Assembly: GCA_028023455.1 (NCBI GenBank)
Contig: JAQFVV010013292.1
Coordinates: 1-64,000 of the forward strand
Length of the DNA: 64,000 nucleotides
Origin: Epiperipatus broadwayi
Taxonomy: Eukaryota > Onychophora > Udeonychophora > Euonychophora > Peripatidae
Direction of reading: 5' to 3'
The translations under genes and the position numbers were made by a program. Of this stretch, positions 23,312 through 35,190 are shown piece by piece. Numbering within the stretch: the stretch's first letter is position 1; the number at the start of each line of letters is the position of its first letter. Below the pieces are notes generated by a model, which was not told where the DNA came from, made no database searches, and saw only the letters and a list, made by a program, of their open reading frames with translations.

Positions 23312-23969
23312 TTAGTGGTATCAAATCTCTCTCAAGAGTTCATTAGAGTGGATGAGATAGATTAGCAAAAACTTGGCCAAAAATTTATTTTGATGACAAT
23401 GGTCTTTTTACATAATTATCAAAAATTTATTTTCAAACCCCATGGAAATCTATATTTTAAATAGAAAGGCTACTGTGTTTATATGGAATATTCCTTTTTT
23501 GTGTGTGTCAGAATTAAAATCTCGAGTTCCTTTTTTAGAGCCAGAGATGCTCTGGCTATTATGTACAAGACTCCGGAAGCATGCACATTTATTTTATGTG
23601 AGATCAGAAGATCAGTTCTATCAGCATTAGCTACATTATCCATATACTTAAAGCATTTTCAGAATTGAGATTGGTTAAAACTATTTCAAGATCAGGCTGA
23701 AGTTTCCATGTGATTTCTTCATGTGTTAAGGTTCATCAGCTGTTCAACACTAAAATTAATTGTTAATGTGGATTTTCAATTTTTAAACATTACCAATGTA
23801 TGAAATTCTTAAGGAGTTCATTTAAAGAAATCTATTATTCTTGACTCACTAAAATGAAAATTCTGATTGTTTTTTTAAACTAATTGTACTGTTAGTGATT
23901 TGAAAAAGAAAATATAGGATTTATTGCTCGACTCTACAATGATTGAATATAGGATTTCAAAAAGAGTAA
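23312..23969. other. Non-coding stretch
   Basis: No supported feature. The two overlapping short frames near 23442-23668 have no recognisable product. Confidence 0.4.
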
Positions 23970-24400
23970 TAATAATAGGTTATTAAAGAACCAAAGACAC
24001 CAAAATGTATGGGAACTGAACTGGGTTCAGACCCATATAACTATATAAGCTGATGGGCTTGAATTGGAAACATTAAGGTGTTTTCAATTTAAGACTCATA
24101 GTTTTGTAGTTAAATGGAGATAAAAGGTAGTTGCTGGAGGGTTGCATTAGATCCTAAGATCTAGATGCAGTGCTCGCATCCAAGGCTCCTCACTGACAAA
24201 GGCCACAAGCCATAAACTAGTCTGGGGATATTGGATGAGTAGGCACTAGATGGGGATTTTATGCACAAGCCTTCTGGCATCCATTGATTACTCTAGCTTG
24301 CTGTGTGTGGCATACGTATAGTGAGATTTGCCTGTTTTAACAACAGTTATACACAAGCATAAGAGATGGTGGTCATGTGATGTTTATTGGCTTAAAATAT
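23970..24400 (+). mobile_element. Penelope-like element, copy 2 (5'-truncated)
   Basis: It begins with a short coding tail at about 23983-24053: the frame reads KEPKTPKCM and ends NYIS before a stop. The same tail occurs in copy 4 (minus strand, about 42864-42972, ending YDYISY). A shared untranslated region, the ribozyme region (24178-24236) and the family end (GATGTTTA near 24386) follow. The shared coding tail, with changes but the same reading frame, suggests that the family once encoded a protein ending here. No target duplication was found. Confidence 0.7.
24178..24236 (+). ncRNA. Hammerhead ribozyme, inactivated (copy 2)
   Basis: Stem I is intact in both parts (AUCCAA/UUGGAU and UCCUCA/UGGGGA), and the GUC triplet (ending 24222) and ACUAGU are present. 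The core reads CUGACAA instead of CUGANGA and UAAA instead of GAAA, so two essential guanines are lost. Confidence 0.8.
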
Positions 24401-24611
24401 TTGGATATTTAATCATTCAAGCCATATGGTCTTTGAGCATCAAGTTTGACCATCATATCTGAAATTGTTGGACTCTTACGTTCTACCATATGCTGAGTCT
24501 ATAAATAAGAAAAGATTTAATTAGAGAAATTCAATAACTAATGTAAAACTTAAGTGTTGAGTGAAAATAAAAATGCAAATAAGATGCATATGAATATGTG
24601 TTTATGTTGGA
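24401..24611. other. Short non-coding spacer
   Basis: Between Penelope-like copy 2 and the foldback element. Nothing seen. Confidence 0.4.
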
Positions 24612-25386
24612 AATATGAATCATGGGTAGAGATTCAGAATTGTGGAGTTGACATAGGTGGCATCAATATTATGCCTTATTTATTGGCTAGAAAACTGATT
24701 TTTTTGATAAATTTAGTCTGAAGTTGTAGAGAAAAAAGGCTGCATTTATCCAGAATGTCTGGGTGGGGTTTTAAGAATAGTTTGCAATATTATCAAGACG
24801 TTGCTGATTGGCTTTCAATTGTTTCTTATTTCCTCACAGAATATGTTTAAGCAGTTGCAATTTAAGTTGCATTGTGATACAGGGAATATTTTAAACAAAA
24901 CACAGGATTAAAAAATTTAATTCTTTCTTGCAGCAAATATATTGCTTTGAGAATTTTAAAGACCATCCTATGTCATAGATTGATATCCATATATAATGTA
25001 ACTATGAGCTTTAACTTGGACTAAAATGTAATAATAGATATACAAATATATAGAAAAAAGCTTTCATAAAAAATTTATAAACAGTATGTGCTTAGTCAAC
25101 TTTTAATTATTACCAAGTCATAGATGTAGCATAAAGTGGGAGTGTATGTATATAAAACACTGTCATTATTAATTTACATGGAAATTTAAATATAAAAATT
25201 AATTTGGGGAAATAGGCCATCTCTTATAGAGAGGTACACATCATTGCTTTTCTCTATATGTTCTTTGTATAAAAATCAATTTTTTAGCCAATAAACAAGG
25301 CATAATATTGACACCACCTATCATTTATAACTATGAAAACTATACAACAAATATCTAATATTCTGAATCTTGGCCCATGATTCATA
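24612..25386. mobile_element. Foldback element with about 100-bp imperfect inverted ends
   Basis: The left arm (24612-24708) and right arm (25262-25386) are inverted copies. Shared blocks include TATGAATCATGGG, GATTCAGAAT, CAATATTATGCCTT and TTTATTGGCTA. The arms differ by scattered substitutions and small indels. The middle has no open frame of note, so this is probably an old non-autonomous DNA element. I could not identify a target duplication. Confidence 0.7.
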
Positions 25387-25929
25387 GTGGTTCTTGGCAG
25401 CACTTTATTAGATATAGTGGCTGAAATTAAAACCAATGATAATGGCCAATGCAAACACATCATTAGTCAAATTGTATAAACCACCTTCTCCAAGCATGCA
25501 ACATTTAAAAATAGGGAGTGATCCAAAAAAATTACTGTCACCAAACAATATTTCTTCAACAATAATATTACATGTATTAAAGAGAATAAAGGCCAGTGCT
25601 TTTACCAAAACAAGCTGCTATCACCAAAATAAAGCTTAAATTTTTACCTATAATGTGAATCAGCAAAAAGATAACTTTATTTTTTCATTCCTTCACAAAT
25701 ATTGCAACCTTGCATTTCCTACACAGGAATACTTCACTATTTATCCGTCAGCCACTAATCCACTATGTTAAGTGCCAACATAGTTACTTAAAAAGGACCA
25801 CCCTTTGTGCCTAATTATCAAATCTGGAGGCACCTATTATTATAAAGCAGCTAAAATGATAAATGAATGGCTGCTTGATTTCCTCTGCTTTGGTAAAATG
25901 CACCATAAGATCCTTATTCGAATATGGAG
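25387..25929. other. Non-coding stretch before the RTE element
   Basis: Open frames on both strands around 25408-25639 overlap each other and show no recognisable protein. The end of the stretch may hold upstream parts of the adjacent LINE. Confidence 0.4.
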
Positions 25930-27400
25930 AAATGACTAAGAATGCGTGGCAATCAAAAAAACTGCATCACTTTTATCAAGAATTATATAGTAATAAAGAA
26001 CAAGTACCTCCTATATCTATTACAATCTGAATTGCCCAGAATTTTAAGAGAAGTGAGACATGCAATTAAATGTATATAAAAAGGAAAGGCTCCAGGTAAT
26101 GATGGAATTATAATTGATATATTAAAAGAAGCAGGTGAAGAAATAGAATTTTTTTTAGCAAAGTTATATACCAAATGTCTAAATGATAAAGATGTACCAG
26201 ATGATTGGAAGAATGCAGTAATAATATTAATATTTTAAAAAGGTGATAAAGATGATATTAGAAATTACAGACCTATCATCCTTTTATCAGTTTTATACAA
26301 AATTTTTACCAAGATAATTACTACTCACCTATAGAGAACAATCTGGATTTAAAAATGGTTTTAGTACAGTAGATCATATCCAAGGATTGAAAGAAGTTAT
26401 AGAAAGGACAAATAAATATGAGTTGCCATTATGTTTTGGATTTGTAGATTATGAAAGGCATTTGATTCTATACACATTTCTTCAGTGATTAAAGCATTGG
26501 ATCATCAAGTTATAGATCCAGGATATTGTCATATTTTAAAGAATATTTATAAAAATGCAACAGCAACAATTAGATTACATAATGATACTGGGAAAGTCAA
26601 CATTGAGAAGGGTATAAGACAAGGTGACACCATAAAAGTTTTTACCGCAGTGCTGCAAGAAGTAAATTTGTGGATTAAAATGGGAAACTAAAGGAGTGAA
26701 AGTAAATAGAGCTTATTTAAGTCATTTAGATTTTGCAGATGATGTAGTTGTTTTGCAAATAATGCTCCAAAGCTGTTTGAAATGTTGCAGGAGTTATCAG
26801 ATGAAAGCAGGAAAGTAGGACTAAAGATGAATGATAACTATTAATTTCTTCTAAATCAACATATCTTGGTTAGATTATTAATACAGATGGAAACATAATG
26901 GATGAAATTAATCATGGTTGGAGTACTTTTGGTAGAAATAACGTGATACTAAAAGGAAATATGCCTATGTGTTTGAAAAAAAAAAGGTTTTTAACAAATA
27001 TGTTTTACCAGTTCTTACTTATGGTTCTGAGACTTGGACACTTAATAGAAGAGCAATACAGAGACTTCAGACCACTCAAAAAAGTATGGAGATGTATGTT
27101 GGGAGTAACAAGAAGAGATCGAAAATGCAACGTATGGGTAAGAGAACAAACAGGTGTTACTGACCTCATTGAAAAAATTAAAAGATTGAAGTGGAGTTGG
27201 GCTGGACATATTGCTAGGAGAGATGATAATATATGGACAATTGAAATCTTAAACGGAAGTCCAAGAGATTGTAAAAGACCCAGAAAGAGACCACATGAAA
27301 TGGATGGATGAAATAAGAAAGTGTGCAGGGGTGATGTGGAGAAAAAAAGCTAAAGATCGGAGAAGATGGATTGAACTTGGAGAGACCTTCATTCTTTAGT
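25930..27400 (+). pseudogene. RTE-type LINE, copy a (reverse transcriptase and C-terminal region)
   Basis: Plus-strand pieces in order: HFYQELYSN (about 25970), GKAPGNDGI (about 26088), DVPDDWKNA (about 26190), NYRPI (about 26265), LPLCFGFVDYE (26423), GIRQGDT (26610), then FADDVVVL with the catalytic FADD at 26732-26743. The C-terminal region follows, with ETWTLNRRA (about 27030), VRRD-type MLGVTRRDRK, then WSWAGHIARRDDN (27196) and RKRPHEM. This is the layout of RTE/BovB-like LINE proteins. Frameshifts and stops separate the pieces (for example before 26240 and near 26690). The endonuclease is missing, so it is 5'-truncated. The 3' end is near 27400. Confidence 0.85.
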
Positions 27401-27429
27401 GGATTTTCTACATTTTTCCACATGTATGA

Positions 27430-28420
27430 GAAGCAGTAATTAATAAAAATCTTATAATTTATATTTCTTTACTATTGTGAATTACTTGATTTGTTTACTT
27501 TTTTTGTGTTGTGTGTATTTACAAAAAAGGTTGATTAATATTTATCTAAAAATTTTTTTCTGTCTACATGAAAAGCGGTAATGAAATTGTTAGAATTTCT
27601 TTTTTGTGGAGAATTCTTCATTTTGCTTCATAAATTTCTCCAATTTTTTTTTCATCCCTTAATGAAAACTGCTAATTTAAAACTCTCATAATTTATATTT
27701 CTTTATTGTTTCGAATTTTGGGTTTTCTTTGGTTTACTTTTTTTTTTTTTTACGAAAAAATTCTGTTTCTTATTTTTTTTTGGAAAAAATCTCGACACCC
27801 TTTGCAAGCATTTTGGCAGGATAATTTTCACTTGGTGTGTCCAATTTCTGTGGTAATGTGAAATTTGAATTGGGATTTTTTTAAGCGGGATTAATTCTTG
27901 TTATTTATTAAAATTTAAGTGTTTTTAAGTATTATTTATAAAAAATTATAATTTAGTGATTGTTTTATTGGAAAGTAATGTACATTGGGGAGTTGATTCA
28001 ATCTATTTTAGGGGCAGATAAAATATAGTTTTTATGGTTTGCAATATTGTTTTTAATTAGACCTCTATTTTCATCAATTTTGTTGTTTGAATGTGATCAA
28101 TTCCTCATTTATTACAGTGAAAAGTAGCATACGTGTATATTTGATGTTTTTATAAATCAATATTTGTATATAAAATTAACATTGGGAGTTGATTCAATAT
28201 ATTTTCACCGGGGTGTAGTATTTTAAGATATAAAATTTACTTTCAAAAGATATTTATTTAACAGGCAATAGTTGTTGCTGTTAGCAAGCATTGTCTGCAA
28301 TGACTTTTCAGGATTACAGTTCAGATGGGAGGATTAGGAAGTAGGTCATCCCATAATCACATCACTAGGGGGAGGAATCAATCCTTATAAGGTTAGGGGC
28401 ATCATGTGTAGAATAAAATG
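27430..28420. other. AT-rich stretch, no gene seen
   Basis: Possibly part 3' untranslated LINE sequence; an imperfect repeat of ATAATTTATATTTCTTTA occurs at about 27450 and 27690. Nothing else is recognisable. Confidence 0.4.
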
Positions 28421-28429
28421 TATCTTGAA

Positions 28430-29900
28430 ACATATTTTTAGTTGGTCCCAAGTCTGAATTGCCAACTGGTCTGGGCAAGTTCTGTCAATCTCCCTAGCCT
28501 TGCATATGAAACTTATTAGGTTTTCAGGATGGTGTAAATCCCACTTTCAAGCAATATTTTACAACGTATAGTCCAAATCTCAAAGTTGACAAATGAAGCT
28601 AGCTGAATTTTGGCAAAAAGACCCTTCTCAAAGGCCAGAAGAATCATTACACAAGCCAGGTCAGAGATAGTCTTTTCAGAATCATGCCTCGGAGATGAGA
28701 CCATGAATCACAATAGAACAGAATGTGGTCCATGGTCTCTTCATGCTTACCACACATTGGACATAAAGTATGGATGTTATAGCCTCTATGATGGAATAAA
28801 GATTCTGTGGAAAGGGCATTGAGGTTGACCTTGAGCAGGAAGTCCACATACTTGGACTCAAGTTTGAGGAATTGTGTCCATTTGGCAAATCTGGAGATAA
28901 AAATTTGACAGCAAGATGCGGGTACGTTTTCTCCTCAAACATTATTAGTCGGTATGTGTCCCAGTAGGTAAGTTCTGACTGAAATTAGGAGCTGGAGGTC
29001 TTGATCCATGACAGAACATCCATTACCTGTTGTTGGATCCAAAAATCTTCTCAGTCTGGGTGAAGGTCTATCAGTAGGTTTGATTCTTTCTATGGGAACA
29101 GGGCACTCAATGTCAGAATGAGAATTCAATAGCCTAACCAGAATATTGTGTTCTTTGAATTTGGAAAACCTTAATGGCATGTAAGGCCAGAACCATTCAG
29201 GGTTTTAGGCTTCTGTAAAATGTGTAAGCTAATGACAGGGGCCCCCTCCCCCAGCACAGCTTTTTACAAAGCGTCTCAATCCTTTTAATGAAGGTGCTGG
29301 TAGGTGAAAAGGCAGCCAGATAGTATGTGATTTTGGGGGAGTACTACTCAATTAAGTAGGGCAACCTTGCCCAAGGAGAGGTAAATTTTGGATGAGTTAA
29401 CTGTTTTCTCGATTTTGGGGAGTAGCTTCTCCATGTCTCTCATGATTAGGGGTGGGTGGTGCAAGATGGAATCCTAGGAAGCCCTGGGGGGCAACATTGA
29501 ATCTGCCTGGAATTTGCTTCCCTGTCAAGATGGACCACATTGCCGATTTGCCTTCATTGACCCTCAGACCAAATTCATGAGCAAGCTGGTCTAGGAGCTC
29601 TTCAAGTCCTGTGAGCTCCCAGAGAGAAACACCACCACATCATCCAAATAGGTGATGTGGTATATGCTCTCCCCAAGCACAGGAATGGCTATCCCTAGGA
29701 GGGCAGCCTCGATGCTTAGGAGCAGGGGCCATGAAGAGGAGGCACTCAGTAGTGAGCCTTGTGGGATGGAAACAGGGCCTAAATCCTGGAGATATTCAGC
29801 TATCCAATGAGAGAAAAACCTCCCAATTTTGTAGGTTCTCTATGATCTGGAGGTATGCCTTGGGGACTTTGAGCCTCTCTCCAGTACATAGAGCAGTATG
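28430..29900 (-). pseudogene. LINE remnant of a second clade (RT and terminal zinc-finger-like motif)
   Basis: Read right to left: a reverse-transcriptase piece near 29760-29850 (HWIAEYLQDLGP), then YLDDVVVF near 29640, where the second and later residues fit the catalytic Y/F-x-D-D box. Then LLDQLAHEFGLRVNEGK (about 29590), GFLGF-like text, and a thumb/connection region. The C-terminal frame (28647-28847) reads STESLFHHRG and CPMCGKHEETMDHILFYC, a Cys-x2-Cys-x7-His-x4-Cys motif typical of LINE C termini. Frames change several times, so it is not functional. It is much more GC-rich than its surroundings, suggesting a different family and perhaps a later arrival than the RTE copies. I cannot name the clade. 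Confidence 0.75.
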
Positions 29901-30239
29901 TCGATATAATTTATGGTTTAAAATGTTTGAATATTACTTCAGCAAATCATATATATGTTTACAATTTTTTAGTGTGTGCTAATTTTGGTCTTGTAATACA
30001 CTATTAGACTTGGTGGAACTTTTCATATTCGTGTCAACCTTCCGATAACTTTGTAAATCTGCAAAAAATATCATGTACAAGTTAACTTTTTGCACAAAAT
30101 AATCTGACCCAAAATATCGTGTACAAGATCCGTGTACACATTATTTTGGTCAGATCACAAGATTTACCAAGTTATCAGTGGATTGATAAGAATGTGAAAA
30201 GGACATCTCATCTACTAGCGTATTGCAGGATTAGTACTA
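29901..30239. repeat. Imperfect inverted repeat
   Basis: The block around 30018-30065 (CTTTTCATATTCGTG...TAACTTTGTAAATCT) is imperfectly inverted at about 30150-30203 (AGATTTACCAAGTTATCAG...GTGAAAAGG). Near-repeats of GTGTACA and AAAATAATCTGACC lie between. It could be an old foldback element. Confidence 0.55.
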
Positions 30240-30776
30240 AAGTATTCTAATTTCAAATAATAACTAAGAAACTTTTTAACGAGACAAAAAAAAACATTTC
30301 TATACATCCGCAGAATTCAATACGATACGTAAGCAAAAAAGGCAGTAATAGAATAGCTTTTGTTTGGGTCTCGTTGCAGAATACGTTTTTGTGCACATTT
30401 AAATGCGCATTTTTCGACGAGAAATAACTTTCAAATCGCAAGATTCATTTAACGTTCAAGATTATTACTTTGTGGGATATGTGATCTTTTCATCGTTGCA
30501 GGAATAGTAACAAGTACCGTTCAAAGAAGATACTGAATCTGATTCCATTTTGCGGGCTAAATATTTTTACGCAATTGTTTTCCGTTAAATATAAAAAAAC
30601 ATTGGTCTCTTTTTACAAAAACACAATTCGTAGAGAAAACGAAATAACGAAAAGTATAACGTAGATCAGATTTCTGCAGCTCTTACCAATTATGCGCAAG
30701 CGCGATTTCAAACCGATGATTGGTTAAAATTCTAACTTATTTTGCGTGTGAAGCACTTATTCTATTAATTACGAAG
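30240..30776 (+). promoter_or_regulatory. CpG-richer promoter-like segment
   Basis: CG dinucleotides, scarce elsewhere in the window, are frequent here. Just upstream of a candidate start codon lie TACCAAT (30684-30690), an inverted CCAAT box ATTGG, and TGCGCAAGCGCG (30693-30704), which resembles the NRF-1 palindrome. In a CpG-depleted genome this suggests an unmethylated host promoter. There is no TATA box at a sensible distance. The evidence is compositional only. Confidence 0.45.
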
Positions 30777-30785
30777 ATGGCAGAG
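30777..30785 (+). CDS. Possible first coding exon of a host gene
   Basis: ACGAAGATGGCAGAG is followed by GTATGC. The start context has a purine at -3 and G at +4, and a splice donor comes after exactly three codons (Met-Ala-Glu), leaving phase 0. The next phase-0 exon candidate on this strand is 52541-52618, 21.8 kb away and full of transposons between. The link is inference; there is no transcript evidence. Confidence 0.3.
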
Positions 30786-31252
30786 GTATGCTTTAATTAG
30801 TCTGACTCAATATCATTTTACTTTGTATTAAAAACTGTCTTTTTTAAAAAATATTTTTATCTTTAATGCTTTTTTTTACAATTATAATGAACTTGTCATT
30901 ATTGTGCTAATATTGTTTTTACATTGTCATTTGGTTAAACTATTATTTCAGATGAAGTTATACTTGAAAATGCGTAGTACTTATATAATTCAAGTCTTGC
31001 ATTAATAATAATAAAAAAAAGTTAGTTTTATTCAGTGAAAAAGAAAACCTGGTTGCCCTTTATTATTAATTTCACTGTATGCTATAAGGAATGTTTTATT
31101 TTAGGGCTCAAAAATTTTTTTATTGATAATACTTCGATTTTTCAAAATTATATTTATTTTTTGTAATGTATGTTATAATATTTATATTGTAATTTTGAAA
31201 AATTAATATTTACCATTGCTATTAAAGCTGTCTGATATTTAAGAATATACAA

Positions 31253-31522
31253 TTGTCTAGTCTCTGGTTAGTAGAAAAAATTAATACTAAAAGAAAATCT
31301 GGTTGGCTTTTTAAAATTCTATTTTACCTATTCGAAACACTTTATTTTGGGGGTAACTCTATTTTTTCAGCTTTATCATTAATACTTTTTTCATATTTGT
31401 ATTTTATTTTTGATAAACATGAATTTGCGAAGTCACGACAAAATTCGATTTTTTTTTTTTGTTTTGAAGTGCAAGTCTCTTTCATCAGAGTGTTTCTTGT
31501 CGAATTATTTAAAAATTTATAA
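31253..31522 (+). other. AT-rich open frame, probably not a gene
   Basis: An 89-codon frame of Phe/Leu/Tyr-rich composition with no motif. I list it because it is one of the longer open frames in the promoter-like region, but its residue mix is what AT-rich non-coding DNA gives. Confidence 0.1.
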
Positions 31523-31570
31523 CTGCAGGTTTAAACCTGTGCTATGTATTAAAAATTTATCGTGAAATAT

Positions 31571-31850
31571 CACGCGGCGGCATAAAATTATATTATAAAA
31601 AAAGAATGAAATATCTGATAAATAATTTATTAAAATAATAATACTTTATTCAAATCCTACCTACAGGAATTTGCTTTTAGTACCCTCTATACGTCTGACG
31701 CAATCTTTGAGAAATTTATCGCTTGTATAAGCGAAAATTACAATGGACAGTAATTATGAGTGTTGCTAGAATAAACGTTATTATTTTAACAAATTATATT
31801 TTATCAGATATTTAATTATTTTTTTATAATATAATTTCATGCCGCCGTGT
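31571..31850. mobile_element. MITE with about 75-bp terminal inverted repeats
   Basis: The left end at 31571-31645 begins CACGCGGCGGCATAAAATTA. The right end (about 31783-31850) is its inverse, closing TTTCATGCCGCCGTGT. Both share ATTATATTATAAAAAAA and AAATATCTGATAAA in inverse orientation. The middle is 140 bp and non-coding. No transposase is present. The duplication at the target is unclear. Confidence 0.8.
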
Positions 31851-32590
31851 ATTCATATTTACCAGATATATAAGGTTCATGTCAATTAATAGGAAAATTT
31901 ATAAAATTCCTACTTTAGATAGACAATTCCCGATTTATCGTAATTTTAGCCTGTATCGTTAATTTACTTATAACTCTTGTGAGCTTTCAAGTAAACCAAG
32001 ATGGCTGTCCGAATTTTTGATAAATGTAATTTCGAGGACCTATTATCTACCGAATATGCGTGTATTCTTAAATTTTAAAAAACATTAATAAATAGGTTGT
32101 TAAATTTAAAAATGGAATAAATTTAATGAAGAAGGTCTGTTTCACTTTTTTTCACTTATAAATGAGAACCGACAAGACAATTTTAACATTGTTGTATTTA
32201 TTTTTGTTATGTAGTGGAAACGAGAACAAGAAGGCGTTTATAAGCATTAATTTTACAACAGGAATTGATATAAGGTTACTTTTGTACTAAACATGCAACG
32301 AAGAGAAGATAATAGGCCTTATCACATTCGTACCAATATGCCGATATCTTTTGAATGTTGTTAATTTGGGACTTAGTATCGATAACGATACGAGTCTACA
32401 CAATATTGTTGCGAGGCTTTTTCAGTCTTATTGGGTTTCCACCAATTTTCAGCATTAAGGTATACGTTCGATTCAGCCCAGTTTTTTTTAATGTCAATTA
32501 CATGGCGTCTGTAGATAACTCCCGTTAGGATGTGCATTTCTATGACGCGGTTCGAATTTGCTTTATTTGGTCTTCGATCCATACTTTCCA
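31851..32590. other. Non-coding stretch with CpG-bearing segments
   Basis: A short frame starting CCAAGATGGCTGTC (ATG at 32001) has a good start context and resembles a YY1-type CAAGATGGC site, but it closes after about 20 codons. Nothing else is supported. Confidence 0.35.
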
Positions 32591-32596
32591 TAGGTT

Positions 32597-35190
32597 ATGT
32601 CATCCACACCTTTTCTCCAGCGGCGTAGTCATTTACTGAAAACTGTCGTTAGGTGGCCTATATTTCCACAAGTGTTACCACAATTGGAAGAGTGGATTGG
32701 GGATGAGTATAAGGACCGGTGTAAAGAAGTAGACAAAGTGGCAAATAGGGTATTGGGTGAGAATATTCAGAAGAATAAAAGTAATAAAAAATGAGAATTA
32801 TTAAAAGTAAAAGAGGAAAGAAGCATGCAGAGAATATAAGTGTGCTATTAAGAACAAGGAAAGTGAAAAAGATATTAATGCTAAATGGGAAAAGTACTTA
32901 GAAAAGAAGTTGGCTAAAATAGATAATTATATAGAGAGAATGAAATTGAATAGTAAATTGTTGGAGGATATTAATAAAAATGGAAGAGATGGGAGTAAAA
33001 ATTTTGAAATTACATTAAAGAAATATAGTGGAGAGATAGTATTATTAGATGATGAGAGAATAGAGTGTAGCTCTAGAGAAGATTTAGAGAGAATCTTAAA
33101 TAGATATGTAATGAAATATAGAACAGATGTTAGATGTGAAGGATAGAGTGATAGAAAACATGAAAGCATATAGTAATGGGAATATTAGGTTTTCAAAAAA
33201 TGAACTAAATGAGGTAGAAAAGAAATTGAAAAGTGGAAAGGCAAGAGGTTTAGATGGATGGGCAGCAGAGATGTTAATGAATTTAGGAAATAGGGCAAAA
33301 GTAAAGTTATTATCCTGTTTTAATAAGTGGCACAGAATAGAGTTTTCCCAAGTAGTTGGAGTAATACAAGAGTGAGATTATTATTTAAAGGAAAGGGTAA
33401 GGATCATAGAAAGTTAAATAATTATAGATCGATAGCGATAACATCAGTTTTATATAAAGTTTTCTCATATATGGTGGCTAGAATAATTGTAAAATGGGTG
33501 GAAGAAAATAATGTAATGGGGGAAATGCGAGGAGGTTTTAGATTAGATAGGCATATAGGAGATAGTTTATTTGTAGTTACACAACTTATGGATATGAGTA
33601 GGAATTCAGGTAATCACTTATATATGAATTTTATAGATATAGAGAAGACATGATAGAGTAAATAGAAATAGATTATGGATAAGTTTAGCAAATTTGGGAA
33701 TGGATGAAGGTTTAGTAGATATTAAGAAATTATATGAAAATAATTATTATATATATCAATTAGGGAATATAGAATCAGTTAAAATTAAAAATGGGGTGGG
33801 ACTAAGGCAAAGATGCCCTATGTCACCTATTTTCTTTGTGTTGTATTTGAGTGAAATGGAAAGAGCAATAGAAAGATTAGGAAGAGGGGTAGAGATACCA
33901 TTAATAGGTAGTAAGGGAGTATATATTTTGTCGAGTCTTTTTTTTTTTTTGCGGATATATTTTTGTGTGCGGAAAGAAGAGATGTGGAAGTTATGTTGAG
34001 TACATGTGCAAGGGTGGGTAAAGAGATGGGGATTAAATTTAATGAAGAAAAATCAAATATAATGATGGTTAATACTGGGGAAAGAGAAGATGAAGAATTT
34101 TTATTGGGAGATATTGTGGTGAATGGATGTAGTTATTTGGGAATTATTTTTAAGTAATCAGAAAAATTATTTGGATGAATGGAAGAAAAAATTGATAAAT
34201 GAAGCGAAGAAAAGAAAGGGATTGATAAAAAAATTAACAGTGTTTTCATATAATAAATATGATATAGCTAGAATTATATGGAAAGGAGTTGCAGTAGCAG
34301 AGTTAACATATGGTAATGATGCATTATATGTTAGTAAAGGGGTATTAAATTACTTAGAAAAAATTCAAAGGGAAGTAGGAAGACATGCATTGGGTGCAGA
34401 TATATGAACAGCAAGGGAGGCAATTCAAGGAAAAATGGGATGGTCAAGTTTTCATGAGAGATGCAAAAAATAAAATGAAAATGTTTGGTAGATTGCAGTT
34501 TATGGATAATAAAAGAATAACCAAAATAGTATTTAATTAGGTTATGAGTAAAGGCAGGTAACAAGATGAGTGAGAAAGGTAATGTGGTATGCAAAAGATT
34601 TGGATAAAAAATTTATATCTATATTTGTACAAAAGATGGAATGATTGTGTTAAGAGAAGTTGAGTGCTATAGTGGTGAGGAATGGGATAAAAGAATAGAT
34701 TTATTAATAAAGAATAGGGAGTTAGAGAGATGGAGAACTAGTATGGAGAGTAAAAAGAGTTTAAATATATATAGAAATAAACAGAATATTAGGTGTGAGT
34801 TAATATATGATAATAGTAAGGAAAGTAGTTTATTGTTTAAGGCATGAACAGGATCTTTAGCAACAAGAGAATATACATGTAAATGGAAAAATATGGGTGA
34901 TTTAGTCTGTAAATTATGTAAGGAAGAAATAGAAAATATTAGGCATCTGTTAATGGAATGTAAATGCTTGAAAACAGAAAGGGCACATATAATGAAGTTA
35001 TGGAAGAATAAATATGAAAAAAAGTGATTATACGGAAAGTGGATTATTGGCTTTTATGCTGGGTTTGGAAAAAGATAAGGGTGATTTAGATATAAAGGCC
35101 ATAGAGTTGACAAAGATTATGTTGTGGAAATGGGATGGAGCAGAATATGGGAAAACTTAGGCTGGGGAATGTAAAATTAATTAGCTAACA
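32597..35190 (+). pseudogene. LINE of a third type (RT to C-terminal Cys/His motif)
   Basis: Plus-strand segments in order: a linker with LPQLEEWIGDEYKDR (32690); a Lys-rich coil; KARGLDGWAAEML (33240); LLFKGKGKDHRKLNNYRSI (33380); VMGEMRGGFRLDR (33511); FIDIEKT (33630); LRQRCPMSPIFF (33801); the catalytic region FADIFLCAERRD (33949-33984), where one of the two Asp codons appears lost; VGKEMGIKFNEEKSN (34015); YLGIIFK (34134); LTYGNDALYVSKG (34304); REAIQGKMGW (34415); and the terminal CKLCKEEIENIRH...C motif near 34912. Frames change about eight times. No endonuclease is visible, so it is 5'-truncated. A relative lies at 20300-20930. The clade is uncertain. Confidence 0.8.

Noticed and set aside
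30018-30203. A second ribozyme or structured RNA in the inverted repeat with GTGTACA motifs
   Set aside because: It lacks the CUGANGA and GAAA boxes, and the pairing is too imperfect to support an RNA call.
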